Shown here one piece after another: positions 1 to 6,600 of a stretch of 7,897 nucleotides of DNA (positions are counted from its first letter, which is position 1; every line of letters begins with the position of its first letter). Both the position numbers and the translations under genes were made by a program. Origin of the DNA: an uncultured Haemophilus sp. (lineage in GTDB: Bacteria; Pseudomonadota; Gammaproteobacteria; Enterobacterales; Pasteurellaceae); NCBI GenBank assembly GCA_902482195.1, contig CABSZQ010000048.1, positions 1 to 7,897 of the forward strand. Reading direction: 5' to 3'. Below the pieces are notes generated by a model that saw nothing but the letters and a program-made list of their open reading frames with translations, did not search any database and was not told where the DNA came from.

Positions 1-47
1 GCTTTAGCTTCATTTTTATCTAATACGGGTTGATATGTCACTTCCAT
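1..47 (-). CDS. Start of an unidentified gene, cut by the window edge
   Basis: An ATG at 47-45 opens a frame that stays open to the left edge and reads MEVTYQPVLDKNEAK. A purine-rich GAGAG lies 8 bases upstream and can serve as ribosome binding site. The gene begins only 17 bases after the waaF stop, on the same strand, so it is probably the next gene of the waaF transcript. Fifteen residues are too few to name a family. The visible part is polar and charged, with no signal peptide or membrane helix. That it is a real gene is inferred from the start signal and the tight spacing. Confidence 0.6.
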   Translation of the reverse strand, partial: MEVTYQPVLDKNEAK

Positions 48-64
48 TTTATATTCTCTCTTTC

Positions 65-1108
65 TTAAATCTCTAAAAGTGCGGTCAATTTTTCTACCAC
101 TTTTGCTGGTGTAATATCAATCAAACTTTGGTGATACCCTTCCGAGCTATCTGTGCTTTTACGCACTTTAATTAAGTCGCCTTCAATTAAACGAATAATC
201 ACGGCTTTATCTGACAATGGTGGCGTATAAGTTGGGCTAGTAGGACCATAAAGTGCAACCAATGGACGATCTGTCGCAGCGGCAATATGCATTAAGCCGC
301 TATCATTGCTCACCACTGCCGTACAGTTAGCGATTAAATCCACGGCTTGATTCAAATTAGTTTGTCCTGCCAAATTCAAACAGAATGGTTGAAGTTCAAC
401 AGGCAATGCATTGCGAATTTGTTCCCCGGCTTCCACATCTTTTGGTGAACCAAATAATTCTACTGCATAGCCTTTTTCAATCAGCATTTTAGCCAATTTG
501 GCATAATGATAATGCGGCCAACGTTTAGCCGGACCAAATTCTGCCCCTGGACAAAAACCAATAATCGGACGCTCGCCTAAAAGTGCGGTCTGTTTTTCAA
601 AGTTTTTTAAGGTTTCAGCTTGTTGAGTGGAATCAACGGTTAAATAAGGTTTTAGAACAGGAATATCTGCCGCTTTTGGTACCGCATTTTGCTCAAACGC
701 TAACGCCACATAACGTTGCACCATCATTGGGTAATCACGTTTGTTATTGCGTAAATCATTAAGCAAGAAATAACGGCTTTCTCCTTTCCAGCCACGACGT
801 ACGGCAATTTTGGCAAAGGCTGGAATAAAGGCTGATTTCAAGGAATTTGGTAACACAATCGCCATATCATATTGATTGCGCAATGCCTTACCTAGACGAT
901 AACGTTCACACAAGGCAAACTTGCCGTGTCCGAGTGGCATTTCAATGGCATGACGCACTTCTGGCATACGGGCTAAAAGCGGTTTACACCAATTGGGCGC
1001 CATCACATCAATTTGGCAATCGGGATATTGCAGTTTGAGTTGTTGATACAAACTGTGCGACATCATCATATCGCCGACCCAAGACGGGCCGATAATTAAA
1101 ATATTCAT
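65..1108 (-). CDS. waaF: ADP-heptose:LPS heptosyltransferase II (WaaF/RfaF)
   Basis: Glycosyltransferase family 9 enzyme that transfers the second L-glycero-D-manno-heptose from ADP-heptose onto heptose I of the lipid A-Kdo inner core, at the cytoplasmic face of the inner membrane. The 347 residues match the family's usual length (about 348 in E. coli). Visible marks are the N-terminal GPSWVGD with the family's conserved Asp at residue 13, the donor-domain motif PGAEFGPAKRWP (187-198), NDSGLMH (268-274), and a C-terminal KVRK...EGYHQSLIDITP segment typical of WaaF rather than WaaC. The start is the ATG at 1108, with TAAGG six bases upstream. It lies 98 bases downstream of hldD, which makes its sugar donor; a USS hairpin in that gap may lower read-through. 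Two uptake sequences lie inside the gene and both encode the peptide TALL. No damage is seen. Confidence 0.96.
   Translation of the reverse strand: MNILIIGPSWVGDMMMSHSLYQQLKLQYPDCQIDVMAPNWCKPLLARMPEVRHAIEMPLGHGKFALCERYRLGKALRNQYDMAIVLPNSLKSAFIPAFAKIAVRRGWKGESRYFLLNDLRNNKRDYPMMVQRYVALAFEQNAVPKAADIPVLKPYLTVDSTQQAETLKNFEKQTALLGERPIIGFCPGAEFGPAKRWPHYHYAKLAKMLIEKGYAVELFGSPKDVEAGEQIRNALPVELQPFCLNLAGQTNLNQAVDLIANCTAVVSNDSGLMHIAAATDRPLVALYGPTSPTYTPPLSDKAVIIRLIEGDLIKVRKSTDSSEGYHQSLIDITPAKVVEKLTALLEI
77..85 (+). repeat. DNA uptake signal sequence, in waaF
   Basis: Perfect AAGTGCGGT followed by an AT-rich CAATTTTT tail, as in the extended H. influenzae USS. It lies inside the last codons of waaF and encodes part of TALLEI at the C-terminus. 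Its known role is recognition during natural transformation. Confidence 0.9.
581..589 (+). repeat. DNA uptake signal sequence, in waaF
   Basis: Perfect AAGTGCGGT with a CTGTTTTTC tail inside waaF. On the coding strand it encodes the TAL of QTALLGE (residues 173-179), in the linker just before the donor-binding domain, a place likely to tolerate the sequence. Confidence 0.9.
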
Positions 1109-1123
1109 GCTTGACCTTATAAC

Positions 1124-1164
1124 AAAAGTGCGGCTAAAAATAAGATTAATTTTAACCGCACTTT
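1124..1164 (-). terminator. USS inverted-repeat hairpin between hldD and waaF
   Basis: AAAGTGCGG (1125-1133) pairs with CCGCACTTT (1156-1164). After one mismatch, five further A-T pairs leave a loop of about 10 bases. On the leftward transcript the stem ends in UUUUGUU, a modest U-tract. One arm is a perfect uptake sequence (1155-1163) and the other matches 8 of 9. This is the usual Pasteurellaceae USS-pair terminator or attenuator. Since waaF starts only 15 bases beyond it, it may cause partial termination rather than a full operon boundary. Confidence 0.65.
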
Positions 1165-1177
1165 ATTCATTTTCTAG

Positions 1178-1203
1178 TATTGAACGACATTATTTGTTCA
1201 ATA
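1178..1203. repeat. 8-bp inverted repeat just after hldD
   Basis: TATTGAAC (1178-1185) and GTTCAATA (1196-1203) are perfect inverted arms around a 10-base spacer, beginning three bases after the hldD stop codon. As RNA it could form a weak AT-rich hairpin without a U-tract, perhaps protecting the 3' end. As DNA it has the shape of a dimeric repressor operator. No known operator is recognised. Confidence 0.5.
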
Positions 1204-1206
1204 TTT

Positions 1207-2130
1207 TTATTTATTTAACCACGCCATGTACTCAGCCACACCTTCTGCTACGGTTTTAAATGGTTTGTCATAGCCGGTTGCGCGAAGTTTCGTTAAATCT
1301 GCTTGAGTATATTCTTGATAGCGCGATTTCAAATGCTCTGGGAATGGAATGGTTTCTACTACGCCTTTGCCGTGGAATTTAATTACCGCTTTCGCCACTT
1401 CTGCGAAAGATTCTGCATTGCCGGTACCACAGTTAAAGATACCCGAAATACCATTTTGCCAGCACCAAATGTTGACTTGTGCCACATCACCTACATAAAC
1501 GAAATCACGGCGGAAGTGTTCACTGCCTGCAAATAATTTTGGATTTTCGCCTTTTAGGATTTGGTTATTTAAGTGGAATGCCACGCTTGCCATTGAACCT
1601 TTGTGGCCTTCACGCGGACCATACACGTTAAAATAACGGAAACCACATACTGGTGATTTTGCTTCAGGTAAAATCGCTCGCACATATTGGTCGAATAAGA
1701 ATTTAGAATAACCGTACACATTCAATGGGCCTTCAAATTCACGCTCTTCACGGAATTCAGTTTTGTCGCCATAAGTCGCCGCACTTGATGCATACAAGAA
1801 CGGAATTTGACGATCTAAGCAGTAATGCAATAACTCTTTTGAATATTCGTAGTTATTATGCATGATGTATTTACCGTCCCATTCAGTAGTCGCCGAGCAA
1901 GCGCCTTCATGGAATACCGCATCGATCTCACCTAAATCATCACCAGCAATAATTGACGCAATGAAGTCCTCTTTATCGCAGTAATCTGCGATATCAAGAT
2001 CCACTAAGTTAATGAATTTAGTCCCGTCTTTTAAGTTATCCACCACTAAAATATCTTTGCGTCCCATATCGTTTAATGCTTTAACGATATTACTGCCGAT
2101 AAAGCCGGCGCCACCTGTTACGATAATCAT
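1207..2130 (-). CDS. hldD: ADP-L-glycero-D-manno-heptose 6-epimerase (HldD/RfaD)
   Basis: Converts ADP-D-glycero-D-manno-heptose to ADP-L-glycero-D-manno-heptose, the last step in making the donor for the LPS inner core; a cytoplasmic extended short-chain dehydrogenase/reductase. The start is placed at the ATG at 2130, preceded by AGAGGA with a 7-base spacer. This gives 307 residues beginning [14 protein letters not shown], close to the E. coli length of 310. A longer in-frame start at 2190 would add 20 residues before the dinucleotide fold and overlap the previous gene, so it is not used. Visible motifs are the Rossmann GGAGFIGS (6-13), the catalytic Ser region YASSAATYG (113-121), the catalytic pair Y139-x3-K143 in VYGYSK, and [11 protein letters not shown]. 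It lies 52 bases after the thioredoxin-like gene and upstream of waaF, which uses its product. Confidence 0.96.
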   Translation of the reverse strand: MIIVTGGAGFIGSNIVKALNDMGRKDILVVDNLKDGTKFINLVDLDIADYCDKEDFIASIIAGDDLGEIDAVFHEGACSATTEWDGKYIMHNNYEYSKELLHYCLDRQIPFLYASSAATYGDKTEFREEREFEGPLNVYGYSKFLFDQYVRAILPEAKSPVCGFRYFNVYGPREGHKGSMASVAFHLNNQILKGENPKLFAGSEHFRRDFVYVGDVAQVNIWCWQNGISGIFNCGTGNAESFAEVAKAVIKFHGKGVVETIPFPEHLKSRYQEYTQADLTKLRATGYDKPFKTVAEGVAEYMAWLNK

Positions 2131-2182
2131 AATTCTGTCCTCTTTAAAATAAGTCTGTGTATTGTAATAGATTTTGTGCCGC

Positions 2183-2686
2183 TTAGCCAAAAAACTCTGT
2201 GAAAAACAACCGCACTTTTAAGCCCCAATAACTCGTCCAGCCTGTTGTAGCCAAATCCATTTTTCCTTTGTTTAAAATAATAATCGTCGGTGTCACATTC
2301 ACCTGCCATTGATCCGCAATCTTGCCTTGAGGATCATTCACCGTTGTAAACTGATAGTGATGCGTTTGTAAATAATCTTCCACGTCCTTATTTGTTCCTG
2401 AACGTAACGCGACAGAGACTACCGGATAGCCTTCTTCTGAAAGTGAATTAATCGCTGGAGAAGTATAACGACAATAACCGCACCAACTTCCCCAGAAATA
2501 AATGATTGTCGGCTTAGCTTGATCTAATTGAGGTAAAAAGAAGGCGTTTCCCTGCAAATCATAAAGTGCCGTTGCATTAATTTCAGGCGGAATATTAGGT
2601 TTACGAATAAAATCGAGAATACTGCTTACGACAATCAACGTCAGCAGGACCGAAATCGCATTTTTTAATAATGTTTTAAGTTTCAC
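2183..2686 (-). CDS. Membrane-anchored thioredoxin-like protein
   Basis: A 167-residue TlpA/ScsD-like protein of the thioredoxin fold. Residues 11-27 are one hydrophobic segment without a lipobox or obvious signal-peptidase site, so it is probably tethered in the inner membrane with its domain in the periplasm. The active site is WCGYC (C69 and C72), after the strand PTIIYFWGS, and the cis-proline is P133 in VTPTII. The family exchanges thiols and disulfides in exported proteins; direction and partner cannot be read here. The start is a GTG at 2686. No clear Shine-Dalgarno precedes it, and the nearest upstream ATG (2699) is out of frame and stops after seven codons. It is first in the leftward hldD-waaF block, behind a good promoter at 2716-2744. 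A link to LPS assembly is only an inference from position. Confidence 0.85.
   Translation of the reverse strand: MKLKTLLKNAISVLLTLIVVSSILDFIRKPNIPPEINATALYDLQGNAFFLPQLDQAKPTIIYFWGSWCGYCRYTSPAINSLSEEGYPVVSVALRSGTNKDVEDYLQTHHYQFTTVNDPQGKIADQWQVNVTPTIIILNKGKMDLATTGWTSYWGLKVRLFFTEFFG
2209..2217 (-). repeat. DNA uptake signal sequence, in thioredoxin-like gene
   Basis: Perfect ACCGCACTT on the plus strand. In the gene it spans codons for KVR near the C-terminus, the same end-of-gene placement seen in waaF. Confidence 0.9.
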
Positions 2687-2715
2687 AATAAAATTTCATG
2701 ATCTAGGATAAATGG

Positions 2716-2744
2716 ATTGTAATCGATCAGAAAAGTGCGGTCAA
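2716..2744 (-). promoter_or_regulatory. Probable promoter of thioredoxin-like gene and hldD
   Basis: On the minus strand TTGACC (2744-2739) and TACAAT (2721-2716) are separated by 17 bases; each matches 5 of 6 of the sigma-70 consensus. Transcription would begin near 2709, about 22 bases before the GTG start. The -35 box shares its ACC with the uptake sequence at 2733-2741. No other convincing promoter is seen before hldD. Confidence 0.6.
2733..2741 (+). repeat. DNA uptake signal sequence in the divergent intergenic region
   Basis: Perfect AAGTGCGGT, preceded by AA and followed by CAAAATT. It is single rather than paired, so it is not a hairpin. It overlaps the -35 box of the leftward promoter and lies upstream of the deoC -10. 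Confidence 0.9.
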
Positions 2745-2758
2745 AATTACAGAGATTT

Positions 2759-2767
2759 TGTTATGAT
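2759..2767 (+). promoter_or_regulatory. Probable extended -10 of the deoC promoter
   Basis: TGTTATGAT reads as an extended -10 (TG-N-TATGAT, 5 of 6 matches). It places the transcription start near 2774 and gives a leader of about 23 bases. No good -35 is seen at 16-18 bases upstream, which fits an extended -10 or activator-dependent promoter. Confidence 0.4.
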
Positions 2768-2774
2768 AATCACA
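2759..2774. promoter_or_regulatory. CRP-like palindrome upstream of deoC
   Basis: TGTTA-N6-TCACA matches the CRP half-sites TGTGA and TCACA at 9 of 10 positions with the correct six-base spacer. It is centred about 30 bases before the deoC ATG and overlaps the proposed -10, so if bound there it would more likely block than activate. CRP control of nucleoside catabolism is known in enteric bacteria; here it is an inference from one site. Confidence 0.3.
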
Positions 2775-2796
2775 TCATTTTATAAGGAGAAAAAAT

Positions 2797-3471
2797 ATGG
2801 ATAGTAAACAATTAGCACAATATATTGATCACACTGCCCTTACTGCTGAAAAAACAGAACAGGATATTCTTAAACTCTGTGATGAAGCTATTCAATACGG
2901 CTTTTATTCAGTCTGCATTAATTCAGGCTATATTCCTTTAGCCAAAGAAAAACTCGCTGGCTCAAACGTCAAAATTTGTACGGTTGTTGGTTTCCCACTT
3001 GGTGCCAACTTATCCTCAGTCAAGGCTTTTGAAACCCAAGAAGCAATCAAAGCTGGGGCGGGTGAAATCGATATGGTAATTAATGTTGGCTTAATTAAAT
3101 CCAATAAATGGGAGGCCGTAAAAGACGACATTCAAGCTGTATTAACCGCTTGTCATGGTGTGCCGCTTAAAGTGATTTTAGAAACGTGCTTACTCACCAA
3201 AGAAGAAATCGTGAAAGCCTGTGAAATCTGTAAAGCATTAGGTGTGGCATTTGTTAAAACCTCAACGGGTTTCAATAAAGGCGGTGCAACCGTAGAAGAT
3301 GTGGCATTGATGAAGAAAACGGTGGGCAACATTGGCGTGAAAGCCTCTGGCGGTATTCGTGATACTCAAACCGCACTAGCAATGATTGAAGCAGGTGCTA
3401 CACGAATTGGCGCAAGCGCAGGCATTGCAATTGTAACGGGTGTTTCTGATAATACCTCAAGTAATTACTAA
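2797..3471 (+). CDS. deoC: Deoxyribose-phosphate aldolase (DeoC)
   Basis: Class I aldolase that splits 2-deoxy-D-ribose 5-phosphate into glyceraldehyde 3-phosphate and acetaldehyde, the last step in using deoxynucleosides as carbon source; cytoplasmic TIM barrel. The 224 residues match the short bacterial form. Visible catalytic residues are Asp92 in EIDMVINVG, the Schiff-base Lys154 in FVKTSTGF, and Lys182 in [14 protein letters not shown] (203-209) fits the phosphate-binding end of the barrel. The ATG at 2797 has a strong AAGGAGA seven bases upstream. It stands alone: the gene to its left is divergent, proS converges on it, and a terminator follows directly. No other deo gene is in the window, so the pathway partners must be elsewhere. 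Confidence 0.97.
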   Translation: MDSKQLAQYIDHTALTAEKTEQDILKLCDEAIQYGFYSVCINSGYIPLAKEKLAGSNVKICTVVGFPLGANLSSVKAFETQEAIKAGAGEIDMVINVGLIKSNKWEAVKDDIQAVLTACHGVPLKVILETCLLTKEEIVKACEICKALGVAFVKTSTGFNKGGATVEDVALMKKTVGNIGVKASGGIRDTQTALAMIEAGATRIGASAGIAIVTGVSDNTSSNY

Positions 3472-3479
3472 TCGATAAT

Positions 3480-3519
3480 AAAAAAGGAGATTGAAGTGTA
3501 TGCTTCAATCTCCTTTTTT
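3480..3519. terminator. Bidirectional terminator between deoC and proS
   Basis: GGAGATTGAAG (3486-3496) pairs perfectly with CTTCAATCTCC (3503-3513) around a six-base loop. The stem is flanked by six A before and six T after, so it works as an intrinsic terminator on either strand. It starts eight bases after the deoC stop and lies 17 bases beyond the proS stop. It contains no uptake sequence, unlike the other two hairpins in the window. Confidence 0.93.
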
Positions 3520-3536
3520 CATCATCAAAGACTTAA

Positions 3537-5252
3537 TTAAGCTTTAATTTGTCCTTTCAAGAAATCTAACAACTGATCTTTTGCAATCATTTGTTTTTCA
3601 CCGGTACGGCGATTTTTGTATTCGATTTCGCCATTTGCGAGATTTTTCTCACCAATCACTACCATGTGTGGCACACCGATAAGTTCCATATCTGCAAACA
3701 TCACACCTGGGCGTTCTTTACGATCATCAAAGATCACTTCTACACCTTGTGCTTGTAAAGTGCGGTACAATTCTTCGGCATATTCTTGAACGCTTTCAGA
3801 TTTATGCATATTCATAGGCACGACAGCTACGGTGAATGGCGCAATTTCATCTGTTGGCCATACAATACCGCGATCATCAAAATGTTGTTCAATCGCTGCC
3901 GCGACCACACGCGTTACACCAATACCGTAACATCCCATGGTTACGACCATTGGACGACCATCTTCACCTTGAACGGTTGCGTTCATCGCTTCTGAGTATT
4001 TTTTACCTAATTGGAAAATATGGCCGACTTCGATACCACGTTTAATCAATAAGGTACCTTTACCATCTGGGCTTGGATCACCTTCAACCACGTTACGAAT
4101 ATCCGCCACTTTTGGTAACGCTACATCACGTTCCCAGTTGATATTGAAGTAATGTTTACCATCAATGTTTGCACCTGCACTGAAATCAGACACTAATGCC
4201 ACTGAACGGTCAATAATCACTGGAATATTGAGATTAACAGGGCCTAATGAACCCACACCTGCACCTATTTTTGCTTTGATAACAGCTTCATCCGCAAACT
4301 CAAATGGTGAAGCCACTTCAGGTAATTTTTCCGCTTTGATTTCATTTAATTCATGGTCACCACGAATGACTAATGCCACTAACGGTTGCTCTTCGCTTGC
4401 CCCTTTTACGATTAAGGTTTTGACCGTTTTCTCAATTGGTAAATTGAATTGTTCCACCAACTCAGCAATTGTTTTGGCATTTGGCGTATCAACTAATTCC
4501 ATTGCTTTCGTTGGTGCTGCGCGCTCACCAATTGCCACCGCTTCCGCTAATTCAATGTTTGCAGCGTAGTCAGATTCCGTAGAGAAAATCACATCATCTT
4601 CGCCACTGTTTGCTAGCACTTGGAATTCATGTGACGCGCTACCACCGATAGAACCAGTGTCTGCTTGTACTGCACGGAAATCTAAACCTAAGCGATTGAA
4701 AATATTGCTGTAAGTTTGGTACATCACATCATAAGTTTGTTGCAAGCTCGCGTGATCAGCATGGAAAGAATACGCATCTTTCATGATAAATTCACGCGAA
4801 CGCATTACACCGAAACGAGGACGTACTTCATCACGGAATTTAGTTTGAATTTGGTATAAATTGATTGGAAGTTGTCTGTATGATGACACTTCGCGGCGAA
4901 CTAAATCCGTAATCACTTCTTCATGTGTTGGACCTAATACAAAGTTACGATTACCACGATCTTCAAAACGAAGTAATTCTGGGCCATATTGTTCCCAACG
5001 GCCTGATTCTTCCCATAATTCTGCCGGTTGTACTACTGGCATTTTGATTTCAAGTGCGCCGCTTTTATCCATTTCTTCACGAATGATTTTTTCTACTTTA
5101 CGGAGCACACGCCAGCCGGTTGGCATCCAGTTATAGAGACCTGAAGCAAGAGGACGAATCATCCCTGCGCGAAGCATCAATTGATGGCTCACAATGGCCG
5201 CTTCAGCTGGGGTTTCTTTTAATGTTGAGAATAAATATTGACTTGTACGCAT
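3537..5252 (-). CDS. proS: Prolyl-tRNA synthetase (ProS), bacterial type with editing domain
   Basis: Class II synthetase that charges tRNA-Pro with proline in the cytoplasm. The ATG at 5252 gives [15 protein letters not shown], the standard start of the family, with TAAGG eight bases upstream and a length of 571 (E. coli 572). An in-frame ATG at 5330 would add 26 residues read from the upstream hairpin and is rejected. Domain order: catalytic core with GPTHEE (107-112) and motif 2 [17 protein letters not shown] (139-155); the inserted editing domain, about 224-407, with the conserved Lys278 of TVKTLIVKG, which removes mischarged alanine in this family; motif 3 [11 protein letters not shown] (440-450); and the C-terminal anticodon-binding domain from about 470. 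It has its own likely promoter and shares a terminator with deoC. One uptake sequence lies in the anticodon domain. Confidence 0.97.
   Translation of the reverse strand: MRTSQYLFSTLKETPAEAAIVSHQLMLRAGMIRPLASGLYNWMPTGWRVLRKVEKIIREEMDKSGALEIKMPVVQPAELWEESGRWEQYGPELLRFEDRGNRNFVLGPTHEEVITDLVRREVSSYRQLPINLYQIQTKFRDEVRPRFGVMRSREFIMKDAYSFHADHASLQQTYDVMYQTYSNIFNRLGLDFRAVQADTGSIGGSASHEFQVLANSGEDDVIFSTESDYAANIELAEAVAIGERAAPTKAMELVDTPNAKTIAELVEQFNLPIEKTVKTLIVKGASEEQPLVALVIRGDHELNEIKAEKLPEVASPFEFADEAVIKAKIGAGVGSLGPVNLNIPVIIDRSVALVSDFSAGANIDGKHYFNINWERDVALPKVADIRNVVEGDPSPDGKGTLLIKRGIEVGHIFQLGKKYSEAMNATVQGEDGRPMVVTMGCYGIGVTRVVAAAIEQHFDDRGIVWPTDEIAPFTVAVVPMNMHKSESVQEYAEELYRTLQAQGVEVIFDDRKERPGVMFADMELIGVPHMVVIGEKNLANGEIEYKNRRTGEKQMIAKDQLLDFLKGQIKA
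3758..3766 (+). repeat. DNA uptake signal sequence, in proS
   Basis: Perfect AAGTGCGGT inside proS. On the coding strand it overlaps the codons for YRTL at residues 496-499, in the anticodon-binding domain. Confidence 0.9.
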
Positions 5253-5295
5253 TGAATTAACCTTAGATTCTAAGCATTGAGAAAAAATTGGTGAG

Positions 5296-5304
5296 AGTAT
5301 AACA
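5296..5304 (-). promoter_or_regulatory. Probable extended -10 of the proS promoter
   Basis: Minus-strand TGTTATACT is an extended -10 (TG-N-TATACT, 5 of 6). A weak -35 TTAAAA (5324-5319) lies 17 bases upstream, inside the hairpin loop. Transcription would begin near 5289 and give a leader of about 37 bases. The element begins in the tail of the nlpD terminator. Confidence 0.5.
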
Positions 5305-5335
5305 AAAAGTGCGGTCATTTTTAACCGCACTTTTT
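5304..5335 (-). terminator. USS-pair terminator after nlpD
   Basis: AAAAAGTGCGGT (5304-5315) and ACCGCACTTTTT (5324-5335) are perfect 12-base inverted arms around an eight-base loop, 12 bases past the nlpD stop. Leftward transcripts end in a run of U. Both arms hold perfect uptake sequences (5307-5315 and 5324-5332). The A and T flanks would also allow termination in the other direction. Confidence 0.85.
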
Positions 5336-5347
5336 TATGAGAAAAGA

Positions 5348-6577
5348 TTATCTTCTCGGTAAGTATCTAACTGGATCCACAGATTTACCTTTATAACGGA
5401 TCTCGAAGTGAAGTTTCACAGCATTGGTTCCTGTGCTACCCATTTTCGCAATCTCTTGACCCGCTTTCACTTCTTGTTGATCGCTCACAAGGATCTTGTC
5501 GTTGTGTGCATAAGCACTTAAGAAATCATCATTATGTTTGATGATGATTAAGTTACCGTAGCCACGTAATGCGTTACCCGCATACACAACACGACCGCTC
5601 GCGGCAGCTTTAACCGCTTGTCCGCGAGAACCGCTGATATCGATCCCTTTGTTACCTCCATCGGTATTAGAGAAGCCTTGGATCACATTGCCTTGGGTTG
5701 GCCATTGCCATGCCACATTCGATGCCACTGGTGCCACAACGTTCGCATTAACTGGTGTATTGTTTGTGGTTTCCACTTGTGTTGTCGTCGTTGTCACTGG
5801 CGTACTCGGTGTATTGTTGGTAAACGCTGGGGTTGATGTACCACCAGTTGCGACACCAGCTTTAATTGGACCAATTACCGTACCATCAGAGCCAATTTGA
5901 GTACCATTCGCACCTGGTGTATAAGTCACTTCTGGTTCAGCTGGAGCTGTTGGTGCAGTTGGTGCCGTCGTTTTCACTGGTACAGTCGTGGTAACCGTTT
6001 TAGTTGAACAATTTGAAATTTTTAACGTTTGGCCCACACTTAAGCTATAAGGCTCTTTCATATTGTTCATGCTCGCTAAATCTTTTACATCCATACCGGT
6101 TAAGTAAGCGATTAAGAACATGGTATCGCCTTTATTTACTTTATAGGTATTTCCTTTGTATGAACCTTTTTGAATTTGGCTGTAATCTGGTGCGTTCGTA
6201 TTTGGATTACGCGGCACGTTGATTGCACCTGAGCTGGTACAATCAGAAACTGTTTTAGTTACCGTCTTAGTTTGCGGTTGAACTGGTGCTGGAGCAGGCT
6301 GTGGTTGAGTTGCTGCTGGCTGTTGTACCGGTTGATAAGTTGGTTGGAAACTTGGTTGTGGTGTTTGAGTTCCCGTTGGCACGCTATTGCCCATGGTATT
6401 TGGCATCGTATTTTGTTGGATTTCTGGCTGCCATGTACCGCTCGAATTATTATCAACAGGCTGCATTACACCCGGAGAAAGTGTGCCATCTACATTTTCA
6501 ATTGGCGCAGGGCTATTTGAACTACAAGCCGTTAAAATAGCAATACTCACAGGGAGCAATAAAAACGATTTTTTCAT
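5348..6577 (-). CDS. nlpD: NlpD/LppB lipoprotein, LysM plus degenerate LytM (M23) domain
   Basis: Outer-membrane lipoprotein that in the E. coli family activates the amidase AmiC for septal peptidoglycan splitting. Residues 1-18 are a lipoprotein signal ending in ILTAC, so C18 is lipidated. Next come a Pro/Gln-rich spacer (about 64-105), a LysM peptidoglycan-binding domain (144-188), a Thr/Pro-rich linker (about 192-285) with short TAP repeats, and the M23 domain (about 290-405). The zinc site is broken: Asn309 replaces the first His of HxxxD and Lys388 the first His of HxH, while D313, H358 and H390 remain. This fits an activator rather than an enzyme. C113 and C190 flank LysM and are the only other cysteines. 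AAAGGAAG lies five bases before the ATG. It is last in the surE cluster, 23 bases after the small lipoprotein gene. Confidence 0.95.
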   Translation of the reverse strand: MKKSFLLLPVSIAILTACSSNSPAPIENVDGTLSPGVMQPVDNNSSGTWQPEIQQNTMPNTMGNSVPTGTQTPQPSFQPTYQPVQQPAATQPQPAPAPVQPQTKTVTKTVSDCTSSGAINVPRNPNTNAPDYSQIQKGSYKGNTYKVNKGDTMFLIAYLTGMDVKDLASMNNMKEPYSLSVGQTLKISNCSTKTVTTTVPVKTTAPTAPTAPAEPEVTYTPGANGTQIGSDGTVIGPIKAGVATGGTSTPAFTNNTPSTPVTTTTTQVETTNNTPVNANVVAPVASNVAWQWPTQGNVIQGFSNTDGGNKGIDISGSRGQAVKAAASGRVVYAGNALRGYGNLIIIKHNDDFLSAYAHNDKILVSDQQEVKAGQEIAKMGSTGTNAVKLHFEIRYKGKSVDPVRYLPRR

Positions 6578-6600
6578 TTATTCTTCCTTTAACATTAAAT

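Noticed and set aside
2131..2190. Upstream in-frame start that lengthens hldD by 20 residues
   Set aside because: It would overlap the stop of the thioredoxin-like gene and add a charged tail before the Rossmann strand, which in this family starts at MIIVTGG. The ATG at 2130 has a good ribosome binding site.
2127..2309. 60-codon minus-strand frame overlapping the end of the thioredoxin-like gene and the hldD start
   Set aside because: It is out of frame with both supported genes and shows no recognisable motif. The thioredoxin frame is intact to its own stop, so this is not a frameshifted remnant.
4165..4569. 134-codon open frame antisense to proS
   Set aside because: It lies fully inside the editing domain of a well-supported gene, has no ribosome site of note, and its Ser/Thr/Ala/Asn-rich composition is what the reverse of such coding DNA gives.
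5253..5330. Upstream in-frame start that lengthens proS by 26 residues
   Set aside because: The added part is read from the USS hairpin and the promoter region. ProS proteins start at MRTSQYL, and that ATG has TAAGG upstream.
5759..5968. Thr/Pro-rich short repeats in nlpD as a possible phase-variable tract
   Set aside because: The repeats are imperfect 9-base units and mixed Thr codons, not pure tetranucleotide or homopolymer runs like those that drive phase variation in Haemophilus. They fit a flexible linker.
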